Shown here one piece after another: positions 17,909 to 26,313 of a stretch of DNA of 64,000 nucleotides. This DNA is from Pseudomonas sp. 7P_10.2_Bac1 (GTDB lineage Bacteria > Pseudomonadota > Gammaproteobacteria > Pseudomonadales > Pseudomonadaceae). Position 1 is the first letter of the stretch. Each line of letters begins with the position of its first letter. The stretch lies in contig NZ_JANLNV010000080.1 in assembly GCF_025465935.1 (NCBI RefSeq), positions 154,258 through 218,257 of the forward strand. The letters are read 5' to 3'. The notes under the pieces are model-generated. The model saw nothing but the letters and a program-made list of their open reading frames with translations, was not told the origin of the DNA and ran no database searches. A program made the position numbers and the translations under genes.

Positions 17909-20179
17909 TCAAGCCATTTCAACATCTGTTTCAAACTCGAAGACCAACTCACCGTCTTTGAGGTCGATGTTAACCACACCGCCGTGATCAGCCAGCTCAC
18001 CAAAGAGAATCTCTTCAGCCAGTGGACGCTTGATTTTGTCCTGAATCAGACGCGCCATCGGGCGGGCACCCATGGTCACGTCGTAGCCGCCAGCCGCCAG
18101 CCAGCCGCGCGCGGCATCGGTCACCACCAACTGCACGTGTTTGTCTTCCAACTGCACTTGCAACTCGGTGAGGAACTTGTCCACCACGTGTTTGATCACT
18201 TCATGGCTGAGGCGACCAAATTGAATGATGGTGTCCAGGCGGTTACGGAACTCAGGGGTGAAGCTCTTCTTGATCACTTCCATTGCATCGGTGGCGTGAT
18301 CCTGCAGAGTGAAGCCGATCGATGCTCGCGAAGCCGTCTCTGCACCCGCGTTAGTGGTCATGATGATGATCACGTTACGGAAGTCGGCCTTGCGCCCGTT
18401 GTTGTCGGTCAGCGTGCCGTGGTCCATGACCTGCAGCAGCAGGTTGAAGACCTCAGGGTGCGCCTTCTCGATTTCATCCAGCAGCAGGACGCAATGCGGC
18501 TGCTTGGTGATGGCTTCGGTCAACAGACCGCCCTGGTCGAAGCCCACGTAGCCTGGAGGCGCACCGATCAGGCGTGACACGGTGTGACGCTCCATGTACT
18601 CGGACATGTCAAAGCGGATCAGTTCGACACCCAGCGCCTTGGCCAACTGACGTGCCGCTTCGGTTTTACCGACACCGGTCGGACCTGCGAACAGGAAAGA
18701 GCCCACTGGCTTGTCAGGCGACTTGAGCCCGGCTCGCGACAGCTTGATAGCGGTCGACAAGGAGTCAATCGCCGCATCCTGGCCAAATACCGTCAGCTTG
18801 AGGTCACGCTCCAGGTTACGCAGCAGCTCTTTGTCAGAGCTGGAGACGCTCTTGGGCGGAATACGGGCAATTTTCGCCACGATGTCTTCAACCTGCTCCA
18901 CATCAATGCGCTTGACGCGTTTTTCAGCCGGTTGCAGACGCTGGAATGCACCCGCCTCGTCGATCACGTCAATGGCTTTGTCCGGCATGTGCCGATCATT
19001 GATGTAGCGCGAAGCCAGCTCAGCCGCCGAACGCAGCGCGTCATCGCTGTATTCGATGCCGTGATGTTGCTCGAACCGCCCCTTTAGGCCGCGCAGGATG
19101 CCGATGGTGTCCTCTACCGAAGGCTCGGATACGTCGACTTTCTGGAAACGACGCGCCAGCGCACGGTCTTTTTCAAAGATCCCGCGAAATTCCTGGAATG
19201 TGGTCGAACCAATGCAGCGAATCTCACCCGAGGACAGTAGCGGCTTGAGCAGGTTGGAAGCGTCCATCACGCCCCCAGACGCCGCGCCCGCACCAATGAT
19301 GGTGTGGATTTCATCGATAAACAAAATCGCCTGCGGACGCTTTTTCAGCTCGCCAAGCAAGGCCTTGAAGCGTTTTTCGAAATCACCGCGGTACTTGGTA
19401 CCGGCCAGCAAGGCGCCCAGGTCCAGTGAGTAGACAATGCTGTTGGCCAGCAGGTCCGGCACCTGGTTGTCGACAATACGTTTGGCCAGGCCTTCGGCAA
19501 TCGCGGTTTTGCCTACGCCTGCCTCGCCCACCAGCAGCGGATTGTTTTTGCGGCGACGCGCCAGGATCTGCGCAACGCGCTCAACTTCGGTTTCACGCCC
19601 CACCAGCGGATCGATACGACCTTGGCGCGCCAGCTCGTTCAAGTTGCTGGCGTAAGCATCCAGAGGATTGCTTGAGGAAGTCGATTCACCGCCCTCCTCA
19701 TCTTGCATTTCGTTCTCGCCTTCGGAATGGTCACCGTGGCCCGGCACCTTGGAAATGCCGTGCGCAATGAAGTTGACCACATCGATGCGCGCAACGCTCT
19801 GCTGCTTGAGGAAAAACACCGCTTGGCTTTCCTGCTCGCTGAAAATCGCAACCAGCACATTGGCGCCGGTGACTTCTCGCTTGCCGGAACTTTGCACATG
19901 AAACACGGCGCGCTGCAGGACACGCTGGAAACCCAGGGTCGGCTGAGTTTCACGGTCTTCGTCGTGGACAGGGATCAGGGGCGTGGTGGAATCAATAAAC
20001 TCTTGCAGGTCATGCTTGAGTTTGTCGAGGTTTGCGCCACAGGCGCGTAGAACGGTTGCGGCCGCCTCATTATCCAGGAGCGCTAGAAGGAGGTGCTCGA
20101 CCGTCATGAACTCATGACGCTTTGAGCGGGCCTCCTTGAAGGCCAGATTGAGGGTGACTTCGAGCTCGCGATTTAACAT
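17909..20179 (-). CDS. clpA: ATP-dependent Clp protease ATP-binding subunit ClpA
   Basis: The 756-residue unfoldase feeds substrates to ClpP. It has an N-terminal Clp_N repeat domain (to about 145). The first AAA+ domain contains Walker A GEAGVGKTAIAEGL near 214 and Walker B ILFIDEIHTI. The second contains GPTGVGKTEAARQLAK near 495 and LLLDEIEKAHPEVFN. The ClpP-docking loop reads IGF before TLQDHATDAME. An acidic linker (DEEGGESTSSSN) joins the N-domain. Its adaptor gene clpS lies 29 bases upstream on the same strand. Confidence 0.98.
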   Translation of the reverse strand: MLNRELEVTLNLAFKEARSKRHEFMTVEHLLLALLDNEAAATVLRACGANLDKLKHDLQEFIDSTTPLIPVHDEDRETQPTLGFQRVLQRAVFHVQSSGKREVTGANVLVAIFSEQESQAVFFLKQQSVARIDVVNFIAHGISKVPGHGDHSEGENEMQDEEGGESTSSSNPLDAYASNLNELARQGRIDPLVGRETEVERVAQILARRRKNNPLLVGEAGVGKTAIAEGLAKRIVDNQVPDLLANSIVYSLDLGALLAGTKYRGDFEKRFKALLGELKKRPQAILFIDEIHTIIGAGAASGGVMDASNLLKPLLSSGEIRCIGSTTFQEFRGIFEKDRALARRFQKVDVSEPSVEDTIGILRGLKGRFEQHHGIEYSDDALRSAAELASRYINDRHMPDKAIDVIDEAGAFQRLQPAEKRVKRIDVEQVEDIVAKIARIPPKSVSSSDKELLRNLERDLKLTVFGQDAAIDSLSTAIKLSRAGLKSPDKPVGSFLFAGPTGVGKTEAARQLAKALGVELIRFDMSEYMERHTVSRLIGAPPGYVGFDQGGLLTEAITKQPHCVLLLDEIEKAHPEVFNLLLQVMDHGTLTDNNGRKADFRNVIIIMTTNAGAETASRASIGFTLQDHATDAMEVIKKSFTPEFRNRLDTIIQFGRLSHEVIKHVVDKFLTELQVQLEDKHVQLVVTDAARGWLAAGGYDVTMGARPMARLIQDKIKRPLAEEILFGELADHGGVVNIDLKDGELVFEFETDVEMA

Positions 20180-20208
20180 GGCTTCACCTCATACCCAAGT
20201 GGTCGGCG

Positions 20209-20571
20209 TTAACCGTCCTTCTCGATTTCACAGAGTAGCGGATGCTGGCTTTCGCGTGCGTACTGGTTTACCTGCGCCGCCTTCGTCTCGGCAATATCAC
20301 GGGTAAAGATGCCGCACACGGCCCGTCCTTCTGTATGAACGGCCAGCATGACCTTGGTCGCCAATTCGCGATTCAAGTTAAAAAACACCTCAAGCACTTC
20401 GACAACGAAATCCATGGGTGTGTAGTCATCGTTGAACAAAACCACCTTGTACATCGGCGGCGCCTGGAGCGCAGGCTTAGCCTCTTGCACAGCCAAGCCA
20501 GCGGAGTCTTCGTCATCAAAATCGGGCTGATCTTGATTGGATGTTAGTCGAATCTGGCTGATTGCATGCAT
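20209..20571 (-). CDS. clpS: ClpS adaptor for N-degron substrates
   Basis: The 120-residue adaptor hands proteins with Leu, Phe, Tyr or Trp N-termini to ClpAP. The flexible N-terminal arm is followed by the conserved MYKVVLFNDDYTPMDFVVEV stretch (hydrophobic pocket residues Asn and Asp). Later come the AVHTEGRAVCGIFTRDIAE helix/strand and a C-terminal AEtKAAQV segment. ATG 20571 (MHAISQIRL) matches family proteins. An in-frame extension to 20631 is not supported. The operon order is clpS-clpA. Confidence 0.96.
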   Translation of the reverse strand: MHAISQIRLTSNQDQPDFDDEDSAGLAVQEAKPALQAPPMYKVVLFNDDYTPMDFVVEVLEVFFNLNRELATKVMLAVHTEGRAVCGIFTRDIAETKAAQVNQYARESQHPLLCEIEKDG

Positions 20572-20746
20572 GGAAAGAAAGGTTCGTCTTTGATCGATTA
20601 CAGTGATGGTGGCAGACAGAGCAAATTTCAACTGCGCCGCCGCGTGACCTTGACTATCGGTAAAACGGTGTTACAACCAATAGAACCCACAGTGGGTAAC
20701 AAAGGTCCGTGCAGTCAACCATATTTCGTGGTTTCTGCGCGAGTGA

Positions 20747-20764
20747 ACTGGATGATACTCCAGT
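20747..20764 (+). promoter_or_regulatory. Inverted repeat over a possible cspD -10
   Basis: ACTGGA-TGATAC-TCCAGT is a perfect 6-bp inverted repeat. Its centre overlaps GATACT (20755-20760), a reasonable -10 placed 36 bases before the cspD ATG. It may be an operator or a 5' leader hairpin. No good -35 is visible. Confidence 0.4.
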
Positions 20765-20796
20765 GATGGAGTTGTTTGCAGCAGAGGGAGATGAGT

Positions 20797-21075
20797 ATGC
20801 AAGGCAAGGTCAAGTGGTTCAACAACGCCAAAGGCTTCGGCTTCATCAATACGGAGGCCAAGGAAGGCATCGACGAGCATGGACACCCCATCGACTTCTT
20901 TGCCCATTTTTCAGCCATTCAGATGGACGGTTACAAGACGCTGAAAGCAGGCCAACCTGTTAGCTTCGAAATCATTCAAGGGCCAAAAGGCCTGCACGCC
21001 GTTGCGATCACCGATGCAAAGGTGCTCACGCCATCCCCCGTGACTGCATCAGGGACCAACCGCCTCTCGGTCTGA
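20797..21075 (+). CDS. cspD: Cold-shock domain protein CspD
   Basis: This small single-stranded nucleic-acid-binding protein (92 residues) has the RNP1 motif KGFGFI near residue 11 and an RNP2-like FFAHFSAI. The conserved QMDGYKTLKAGQPVSFEI follows. A GAGGGAG ribosome-binding site at 20784-20790 fits ATG 20797 (7-base spacing) better than the in-frame ATG 20791. Compared with typical CspD, the loop between RNP1 and RNP2 is longer (TEAKEGIDEHGHPID). CspD proteins inhibit replication in stationary phase in E. coli. Gene order next to clpS is the same there. Confidence 0.95.
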   Translation: MQGKVKWFNNAKGFGFINTEAKEGIDEHGHPIDFFAHFSAIQMDGYKTLKAGQPVSFEIIQGPKGLHAVAITDAKVLTPSPVTASGTNRLSV

Positions 21076-21098
21076 GCCCCCAAGCACAGCTCGTGATC

Positions 21099-21139
21099 AA
21101 AAAACGGCCGATTCAATCACAGGAATCGGCCGTTTTTTT
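21099..21139 (+). terminator. Rho-independent terminator after cspD
   Basis: A 12-bp perfect stem AACGGCCGATTC/GAATCGGCCGTT is flanked by A and T runs. It is probably bidirectional. Confidence 0.93.
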
Positions 21140-21539
21140 ATGCCGTCGACTCGGGAAAATGATCCCCCCGGGCGCTGCCAAACGTCTGCAAAAGCCAGTA
21201 AAAACGGGGATAACACGGTAAAAACAAGGACATATTGCCGCAGGATCTTAGACCAATGGATGATTTGTGATACGCCGCCCCCCTCGCAGCAACCTTAGTG
21301 ACCTATGTATACTGCGCGGGTGACCACGGAGTCACCCAGATATACCAACTGGAATGAGTCTTTCAGGCCTAGAAAGGCTGAGCCGTTACCCCGGCTCGAC
21401 CGCTTGACGCTCTACTGATGCATTCACATCACCGCTAAGAACCTCGACTTTCGGCTCATTGTTCACTGTGTACGAAAGCGCCTACCCTGCGCATCTCGAG
21501 TATCTGAGCACGCTCAGCAAAGAAGAGAGTTAATCCGAA
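21140..21539 (+). promoter_or_regulatory. idh upstream region with structured leader
   Basis: These 400 bases hold no gene. TATACT (21308-21313) is a good -10 candidate. Immediately downstream, GGGTGAC-CACGGA-GTCACCC (21318-21337) is a perfect 7-bp inverted repeat. GAGCCG-TTACCC-CGGCTC (21380-21397) is a second one. The leader from TATACT to the ATG would be about 220 bases, long enough for post-transcriptional control. AAGAGAG before the ATG is the probable ribosome-binding site. Confidence 0.5.
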
Positions 21540-23765
21540 ATGCCCAACCGTTCGAAGATCATCTACACCTTCACCGACGAAGCTCCGGCGCTCGCCACCT
21601 ATTCACTGCTGCCTATCATCGAGGCCTTTACCGCCAGCGCTGATATCGCCGTTGAGACGCGCGACATCTCTTTGGCAGGCCGCATCCTCGCCAGCTTCCC
21701 CGAGCAATTGGGTGACAAGGCTGTAGCAGACCACCTCGCCGAACTGGGCGACCTGGCTGTTACCCCTGAAGCCAACATTATCAAGCTGCCCAACATCAGC
21801 GCATCGGTTCCTCAGCTGCAAGCTGCCATCAAGGAACTGCAAGCACAGGGCTTCAACATCCCGGACTACCCGGAGACTGTAACCACTGACGCCGAGAAAG
21901 AAATCAAGGCGCGTTACAGCAAAGTCATGGGCAGCGCCGTAAACCCGGTATTGCGCGAAGGCAACTCTGACCGTCGCGCCCCGCTGTCGGTCAAGAACTA
22001 CGCTCGCAAGCACCCGCACAAAATGGGCGCCTGGACCGCAGACTCCAAGTCCCACGTTGCGCACATGAGCGAAGGTGACTTCTACGGCAGCGAAAAAGCC
22101 GCCACGGTAGAAGCCCCGGACAACGTCAAAATCGAATTGATCGCTCAAGACGGCACCACCACCGTCCTGAAGGAAAAAACCGCCGTACAAGCCGGCGAGA
22201 TCATCGATTGCTCCGTCATGAGCAAAAACGCCCTACGCAAGTTCGTAGCGGCCGAAATCGAAGACGCCAAGAAACAAGGCGTGCTGTTCTCGGTTCACCT
22301 GAAAGCCACCATGATGAAGGTTTCCGACCCAATCATGTTTGGTCAGATCGTGGCTGAGTTCTACAAGGACGCGCTGGCAAAACACGCTGACGTCCTGAAA
22401 GAAATCGGCTTCAACCTGAACAACGGCATTGGCGACCTGTACGCCCGCATCAAAACCCTGCCTGCCGACAAGCAAGCTGAAATCGAAGCCGACATTCAGG
22501 CTGTTTACGCGGATCGCCCTGCACTGGCGATGGTGAACTCCGACAAAGGCATCACCAACCTGCACGTACCGAGCGACGTCATCGTTGACGCCTCGATGCC
22601 AGCCATGATCCGTGACTCCGGCAAAATGTGGGGCGCTGATGGCCAACTGCATGACGCCAAGGCTGTGATCCCGGATCGCTCCTACGCCACCATCTACCAG
22701 GCCACGATCGAAGACTGCAAAAAGCACGGCGCTTTCGATCCGACCACCATGGGCAGCGTGCCAAACGTTGGCCTGATGGCACAAAAAGCCGAAGAGTACG
22801 GCTCGCACGACAAAACCTTCCAGATCAAGACCCCAGGTGTTGTTCGCGTTACCGACAGCAACGGCAACGTGCTGATGGAGCAAAAGGTTGAGGAAGGCGA
22901 CATCTGGCGCATGTGCCAGGCCAAAGACGCGCCGATCCGCGACTGGGTCAAACTGGCCGTCAACCGCTCCCGCGCCAGCAACACCCCGGCCGTTTTCTGG
23001 CTGGACCCTAAACGCGCCCACGACGCCCAGATGATCAAGAAGGTAGAAACCTACCTGAAAGATCACGACACCAGCGGCCTGGACATTCGCATCATGTCGC
23101 CTGTCGAGGCCATGAAGTTCACTCTGGAACGCACCCGTGCCGGCCTGGACACCATCTCGGTGACCGGCAACGTACTGCGCGACTACCTGACTGACCTGTT
23201 CCCGATCATGGAGCTGGGCACCAGCGCCAAAATGCTGTCGATCGTACCGCTGATGAATGGTGGCGGTCTGTTCGAAACTGGCGCAGGCGGTTCGGCACCC
23301 AAGCACGTACAACAACTGCTGGAAGAGAACTTCCTGCGCTGGGACTCCCTGGGTGAGTTCCTGGCACTGGCAGCCTCCCTGGAGCACCTGGGCACGACCT
23401 ACAACAACGCGAAAGCGCTGGTGTTGGCCAAGACTCTGGACCAGGCCACCGGCCAGTTCCTCGACAACAACAAATCGCCATCGCGCAAAGTCGGCAACAT
23501 CGACAACCGCGGCAGCCACTTCTACCTGGCGCTGTACTGGGCTCAAGCCTTGGCCGCGCAGACTGAAGACAAAGCGCTGCAAGCCCTGTTTGCCCCAGTG
23601 GCAAAAGCCATGACCGAGAACGAGGCAAAAATCGTTGCCGAACTCAACGCCGTGCAGGGCAAGCCAGTCGACATCGGTGGTTACTACCACGCTGACGCCG
23701 ACAAGGTGAGCACCGTAATGCGCCCTAGCGCCACACTGAACGCGATCATCGCTTCACTGGTGTAA
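21540..23765 (+). CDS. idh: NADP-dependent isocitrate dehydrogenase, monomeric type
   Basis: The 741-residue protein is the large single-chain isocitrate dehydrogenase of the TCA cycle, distinct from the ~420-residue dimeric Icd. It oxidises isocitrate to 2-oxoglutarate. Typical stretches include SKIIYTFTDEAPALATYS, NSDRRAPLSVKNYARKHPH and MWGADGQLHDAKAVIPDRSY. Near the C-terminus are GGGLFETGAGGSAPKHVQQ and NIDNRGSHFYLALYWAQALA. This form is common in pseudomonads, including cold-adapted ones. The dimeric icd usually found beside it is absent here. Confidence 0.98.
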   Translation: MPNRSKIIYTFTDEAPALATYSLLPIIEAFTASADIAVETRDISLAGRILASFPEQLGDKAVADHLAELGDLAVTPEANIIKLPNISASVPQLQAAIKELQAQGFNIPDYPETVTTDAEKEIKARYSKVMGSAVNPVLREGNSDRRAPLSVKNYARKHPHKMGAWTADSKSHVAHMSEGDFYGSEKAATVEAPDNVKIELIAQDGTTTVLKEKTAVQAGEIIDCSVMSKNALRKFVAAEIEDAKKQGVLFSVHLKATMMKVSDPIMFGQIVAEFYKDALAKHADVLKEIGFNLNNGIGDLYARIKTLPADKQAEIEADIQAVYADRPALAMVNSDKGITNLHVPSDVIVDASMPAMIRDSGKMWGADGQLHDAKAVIPDRSYATIYQATIEDCKKHGAFDPTTMGSVPNVGLMAQKAEEYGSHDKTFQIKTPGVVRVTDSNGNVLMEQKVEEGDIWRMCQAKDAPIRDWVKLAVNRSRASNTPAVFWLDPKRAHDAQMIKKVETYLKDHDTSGLDIRIMSPVEAMKFTLERTRAGLDTISVTGNVLRDYLTDLFPIMELGTSAKMLSIVPLMNGGGLFETGAGGSAPKHVQQLLEENFLRWDSLGEFLALAASLEHLGTTYNNAKALVLAKTLDQATGQFLDNNKSPSRKVGNIDNRGSHFYLALYWAQALAAQTEDKALQALFAPVAKAMTENEAKIVAELNAVQGKPVDIGGYYHADADKVSTVMRPSATLNAIIASLV

Positions 23766-23787
23766 GAGCAACAGGCAACAGCACAGA

Positions 23788-23818
23788 CCCCGGCCCACGA
23801 CGCCGGGGTTTGTGTTTT
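23788..23818 (+). terminator. Rho-independent terminator after idh
   Basis: The 7-bp stem CCCCGGC/GCCGGGG is followed by the T-rich TTTGTGTTTT. Confidence 0.85.
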
Positions 23819-23927
23819 CAGGGCGCTCGCAACTGTGCAATCGCTGCCGAAGGCTTCAGGTTTTGGGATTGACGCAAACTTTCTGTAGCATCAAGGAATA
23901 TTCCCCCAAAAATCGAGAACCACCTCA

Positions 23928-24374
23928 ATGGAATGGAAACCCCACATCACCGTTGCCACGGTCGTTGAAGACAATGGCCGTTTTTTAATGGTTGAGGAAT
24001 ACAGCGGCGAACGCGCCGTGCTCAACCAGCCCGCCGGGCACCTGGACCCAAACGAAACCCTGATAGAAGCCGCCGTGCGCGAAACCCTCGAAGAAACCGG
24101 CTACGACGTCGAGCTAACCGGGGTCATCGGCATTTATTTGTACACAGCCCCGAGCAATGGCGTCACCTATCAGCGCGTCTGCTTTGCCGGTAAAGCGCTC
24201 AAACACCATCCTGACTACACCCTGGACACCGGCATCATAGGCCCGCAATGGCTGACCCGTGACGAGCTACTAGCCCAACGCCACCGCTGGCGCAGCGAGT
24301 TGAGCCTGCAGTGCATCGACGATTATCTGAACGGTCAACTGTTCGACCTCACGCTAATCCGTCCTTCGGTTTAG
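23928..24374 (+). CDS. nudJ: Nudix hydrolase (NudJ-like phosphatase)
   Basis: The 148-residue protein has a full Nudix box, GHLDPNETLIEAAVRETLEE TGYD, near residues 37-60, with the metal-binding REtLEE core. NudJ in E. coli hydrolyses thiamin pyrimidine pyrophosphate and nucleoside triphosphates. The same gene precedes mnmA-hflD-purB there, which supports the name. TTGGGA (23863-23868), 17 bases, then TAGCAT (23886-23891) is a possible promoter. Exact substrate is unknown. Confidence 0.88.
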   Translation: MEWKPHITVATVVEDNGRFLMVEEYSGERAVLNQPAGHLDPNETLIEAAVRETLEETGYDVELTGVIGIYLYTAPSNGVTYQRVCFAGKALKHHPDYTLDTGIIGPQWLTRDELLAQRHRWRSELSLQCIDDYLNGQLFDLTLIRPSV

Positions 24375-24391
24375 CCTTGAACGCTCGGGCC

Positions 24392-24400
24392 TGATAGAAT
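24392..24400 (+). promoter_or_regulatory. Extended -10 promoter of mnmA
   Basis: TGATAGAAT is a perfect TGn extended -10 with one mismatch in the hexamer. It lies 33 bases before the mnmA ATG. A -35 is not needed for this class. Confidence 0.5.
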
Positions 24401-24433
24401 CGCGTCCTTTTTCAAGACACTCATTGAAACCTT

Positions 24434-25567
24434 ATGCGTGATCCAGCCTTAGTCGCCCCCGAACAACAGCGCGTCATCGTCGGCATGTCCGGTGGTGTAG
24501 ATTCTTCCGTTTCCGCCGTTCTGCTCATGGAGCAGGGCTATCAGGTGGAAGGCCTGTTCATGAAGAACTGGGAGGAAGACGACGGAACGGATTACTGCAC
24601 CGCCATGGACGATCTGGCAGACGCCCAGGCCGTATGCGACAAAATCGGTATCAAGCTGCACACCGCCAATTTTGCCGCCGAATACTGGGACAATGTCTTT
24701 GAGCACTTCCTGGCCGAATACAAGGCCGGACGCACGCCCAACCCAGACATCCTGTGCAACCGCGAAATCAAGTTCAAGGCGTTCCTCGACTACGCCCTGA
24801 TGCTGGGCGCCGACCTGATTGCCACCGGCCACTACGTTCGCCGTCGCGACATTGACGGCCGCACAGAGCTGCTCAAGGGCCTTGATCCAAACAAGGACCA
24901 AAGCTACTTCCTGCACGCCGTGGGCGGCGAACAGATTGCCAAGACTCTGTTCCCGGTCGGCGAACTGGAAAAACCGGAAGTTCGCCGCATCGCCGAAAAA
25001 CACGGCCTGGCTACCGCCAAGAAAAAAGATTCCACGGGTATCTGCTTTATTGGCGAACGCCGCTTCAGCGACTTCCTCAAGCAGTACCTGCCTGCACAAC
25101 CGGGCGAAATCAAAACCACCGAAGGTGAAGTGATCGGCCGCCACCATGGCCTGATGTACCACACCATCGGCCAGCGTCAGGGCCTGGGCATTGGCGGCCT
25201 CAAAGACGCCAGTGACGAGCCGTGGTACGTGCTGATCAAAGACCTGGAGCACAACGAGCTGATCGTCGGCCAGGGCAACGATCATCCGTGGTTGTTCTCC
25301 CGCGCCCTGCTCGCCTCAGAGATCTACTGGGTCAACCCGGTCGACCTGAGCAGCCCGCTGCGCCTGACCGCCAAGGTCCGCTATCGTCAAGGCGACCAGC
25401 CTTGCACCCTGGAAAAGACCGCTACCGGCTACCGCGCCACCTTCGACGACCCGCAGCGCGCCGTTACCCCCGGCCAGTCCGTAGTGTTCTACGACGGTGA
25501 TGTCTGCCTGGGCGGCGGCGTGATCGAAGTGGCCGAGCCGTGGACCAGCAAGGGCCATCGCGCATGA
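24434..25567 (+). CDS. mnmA: tRNA-specific 2-thiouridylase MnmA
   Basis: The 377-residue PP-loop enzyme puts the 2-thio group on U34 of tRNAs for Lys, Glu and Gln, using sulfur relayed by TusE. The ATP-pyrophosphatase motif VGMSGGVDSSVSAVLL is near residue 17. The catalytic cysteines are in TPNPDILCNREIKFKAF and STGICFIGERRF. DDGTDYCTAMDDLADA is also conserved. The stop overlaps the hflD start (ATGA), indicating translational coupling. Confidence 0.98.
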   Translation: MRDPALVAPEQQRVIVGMSGGVDSSVSAVLLMEQGYQVEGLFMKNWEEDDGTDYCTAMDDLADAQAVCDKIGIKLHTANFAAEYWDNVFEHFLAEYKAGRTPNPDILCNREIKFKAFLDYALMLGADLIATGHYVRRRDIDGRTELLKGLDPNKDQSYFLHAVGGEQIAKTLFPVGELEKPEVRRIAEKHGLATAKKKDSTGICFIGERRFSDFLKQYLPAQPGEIKTTEGEVIGRHHGLMYHTIGQRQGLGIGGLKDASDEPWYVLIKDLEHNELIVGQGNDHPWLFSRALLASEIYWVNPVDLSSPLRLTAKVRYRQGDQPCTLEKTATGYRATFDDPQRAVTPGQSVVFYDGDVCLGGGVIEVAEPWTSKGHRA

Positions 25568-26187
25568 ACACCATTCAGGAGCAACTGGTAGCCCTTGGCG
25601 GTGTGTTCTTTGCCGCCGTGCTGGTAGACAAGATCGCCAAGACCGGCCAGATCAGCGAAACCGATCTGGCCTGCATGCTGGGTAGCTTGCTGGTCCGCGA
25701 CCCAAAGGACACGCTTGAAGTCTATGGCGGTGACGACATCAACCTGCGTGAAGGCTACCGGGCACTGATTGGCGCCCTCGAGCGCGACCCCAACACCCTG
25801 CAGCGCGAACCGCTGCGCTACGCGCTGTCGATGCTGGGTCTGGAGCGTCAACTGGCCAAGCGCGACGACATGCTCGAGCTGATCAGTAAGCGTCTGCCAC
25901 AGATCCAGTCACAGGTTGAGCACTTTGGCCCTGCCCACGAAAACGTGGTGGCGGCCTGCGGCGGGCTGTACCAGGACACCCTGAGCACCCTGCGCCAGCG
26001 CATCCAGGTCCACGGCGACATGCGCAACCTGCAACAACCGAATAACGCGGCAAAAATTCGCGCGCTCCTGCTGGCCGGTATTCGCTCCGCCCGGCTGTGG
26101 CGCCAATTGGGTGGTCATCGCTGGCAGCTGGTTTTCAGCCGCCGCAAGCTGCTCAAAGAGCTCTACCCGATGCTGCGCGGCAACTGA
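25564..26187 (+). CDS. hflD: High-frequency lysogenization protein HflD homolog
   Basis: This 207-residue, mostly helical protein sits between mnmA and purB, as in E. coli. Family stretches are LVALGGVFFAAVLVDKIAKTG, GSLLVRDPKDTLEVYGG, REPLRYALSML and the late KIRALLLAGIRSARLWRQLGG. HflD is a peripheral inner-membrane protein that binds lambda CII in E. coli. Its normal cellular role is not well known. ATG 25564 gives the coupled start. An in-frame upstream extension lies inside mnmA. Confidence 0.94.
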   Translation: MNTIQEQLVALGGVFFAAVLVDKIAKTGQISETDLACMLGSLLVRDPKDTLEVYGGDDINLREGYRALIGALERDPNTLQREPLRYALSMLGLERQLAKRDDMLELISKRLPQIQSQVEHFGPAHENVVAACGGLYQDTLSTLRQRIQVHGDMRNLQQPNNAAKIRALLLAGIRSARLWRQLGGHRWQLVFSRRKLLKELYPMLRGN

Positions 26188-26229
26188 AACACGCCAGCAC
26201 ACACCTTGTAATGTCGTTATGCGCAAGAC

Positions 26230-26263
26230 GCCGGTCAGTTGGCAACGGACCGGCCGTTTTTTT
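26230..26263 (+). terminator. Rho-independent terminator after hflD
   Basis: The 7-bp stem GCCGGTC/GACCGGC with an 11-base loop is followed by CG and seven Ts. A TATGAT (26268-26273) just downstream is a plausible -10 for purB. Confidence 0.82.
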
Positions 26264-26313
26264 CATGTATGATACGCGCCCTATTTCGTTGCCCGACTGT
26301 CCGAGAACACCCC

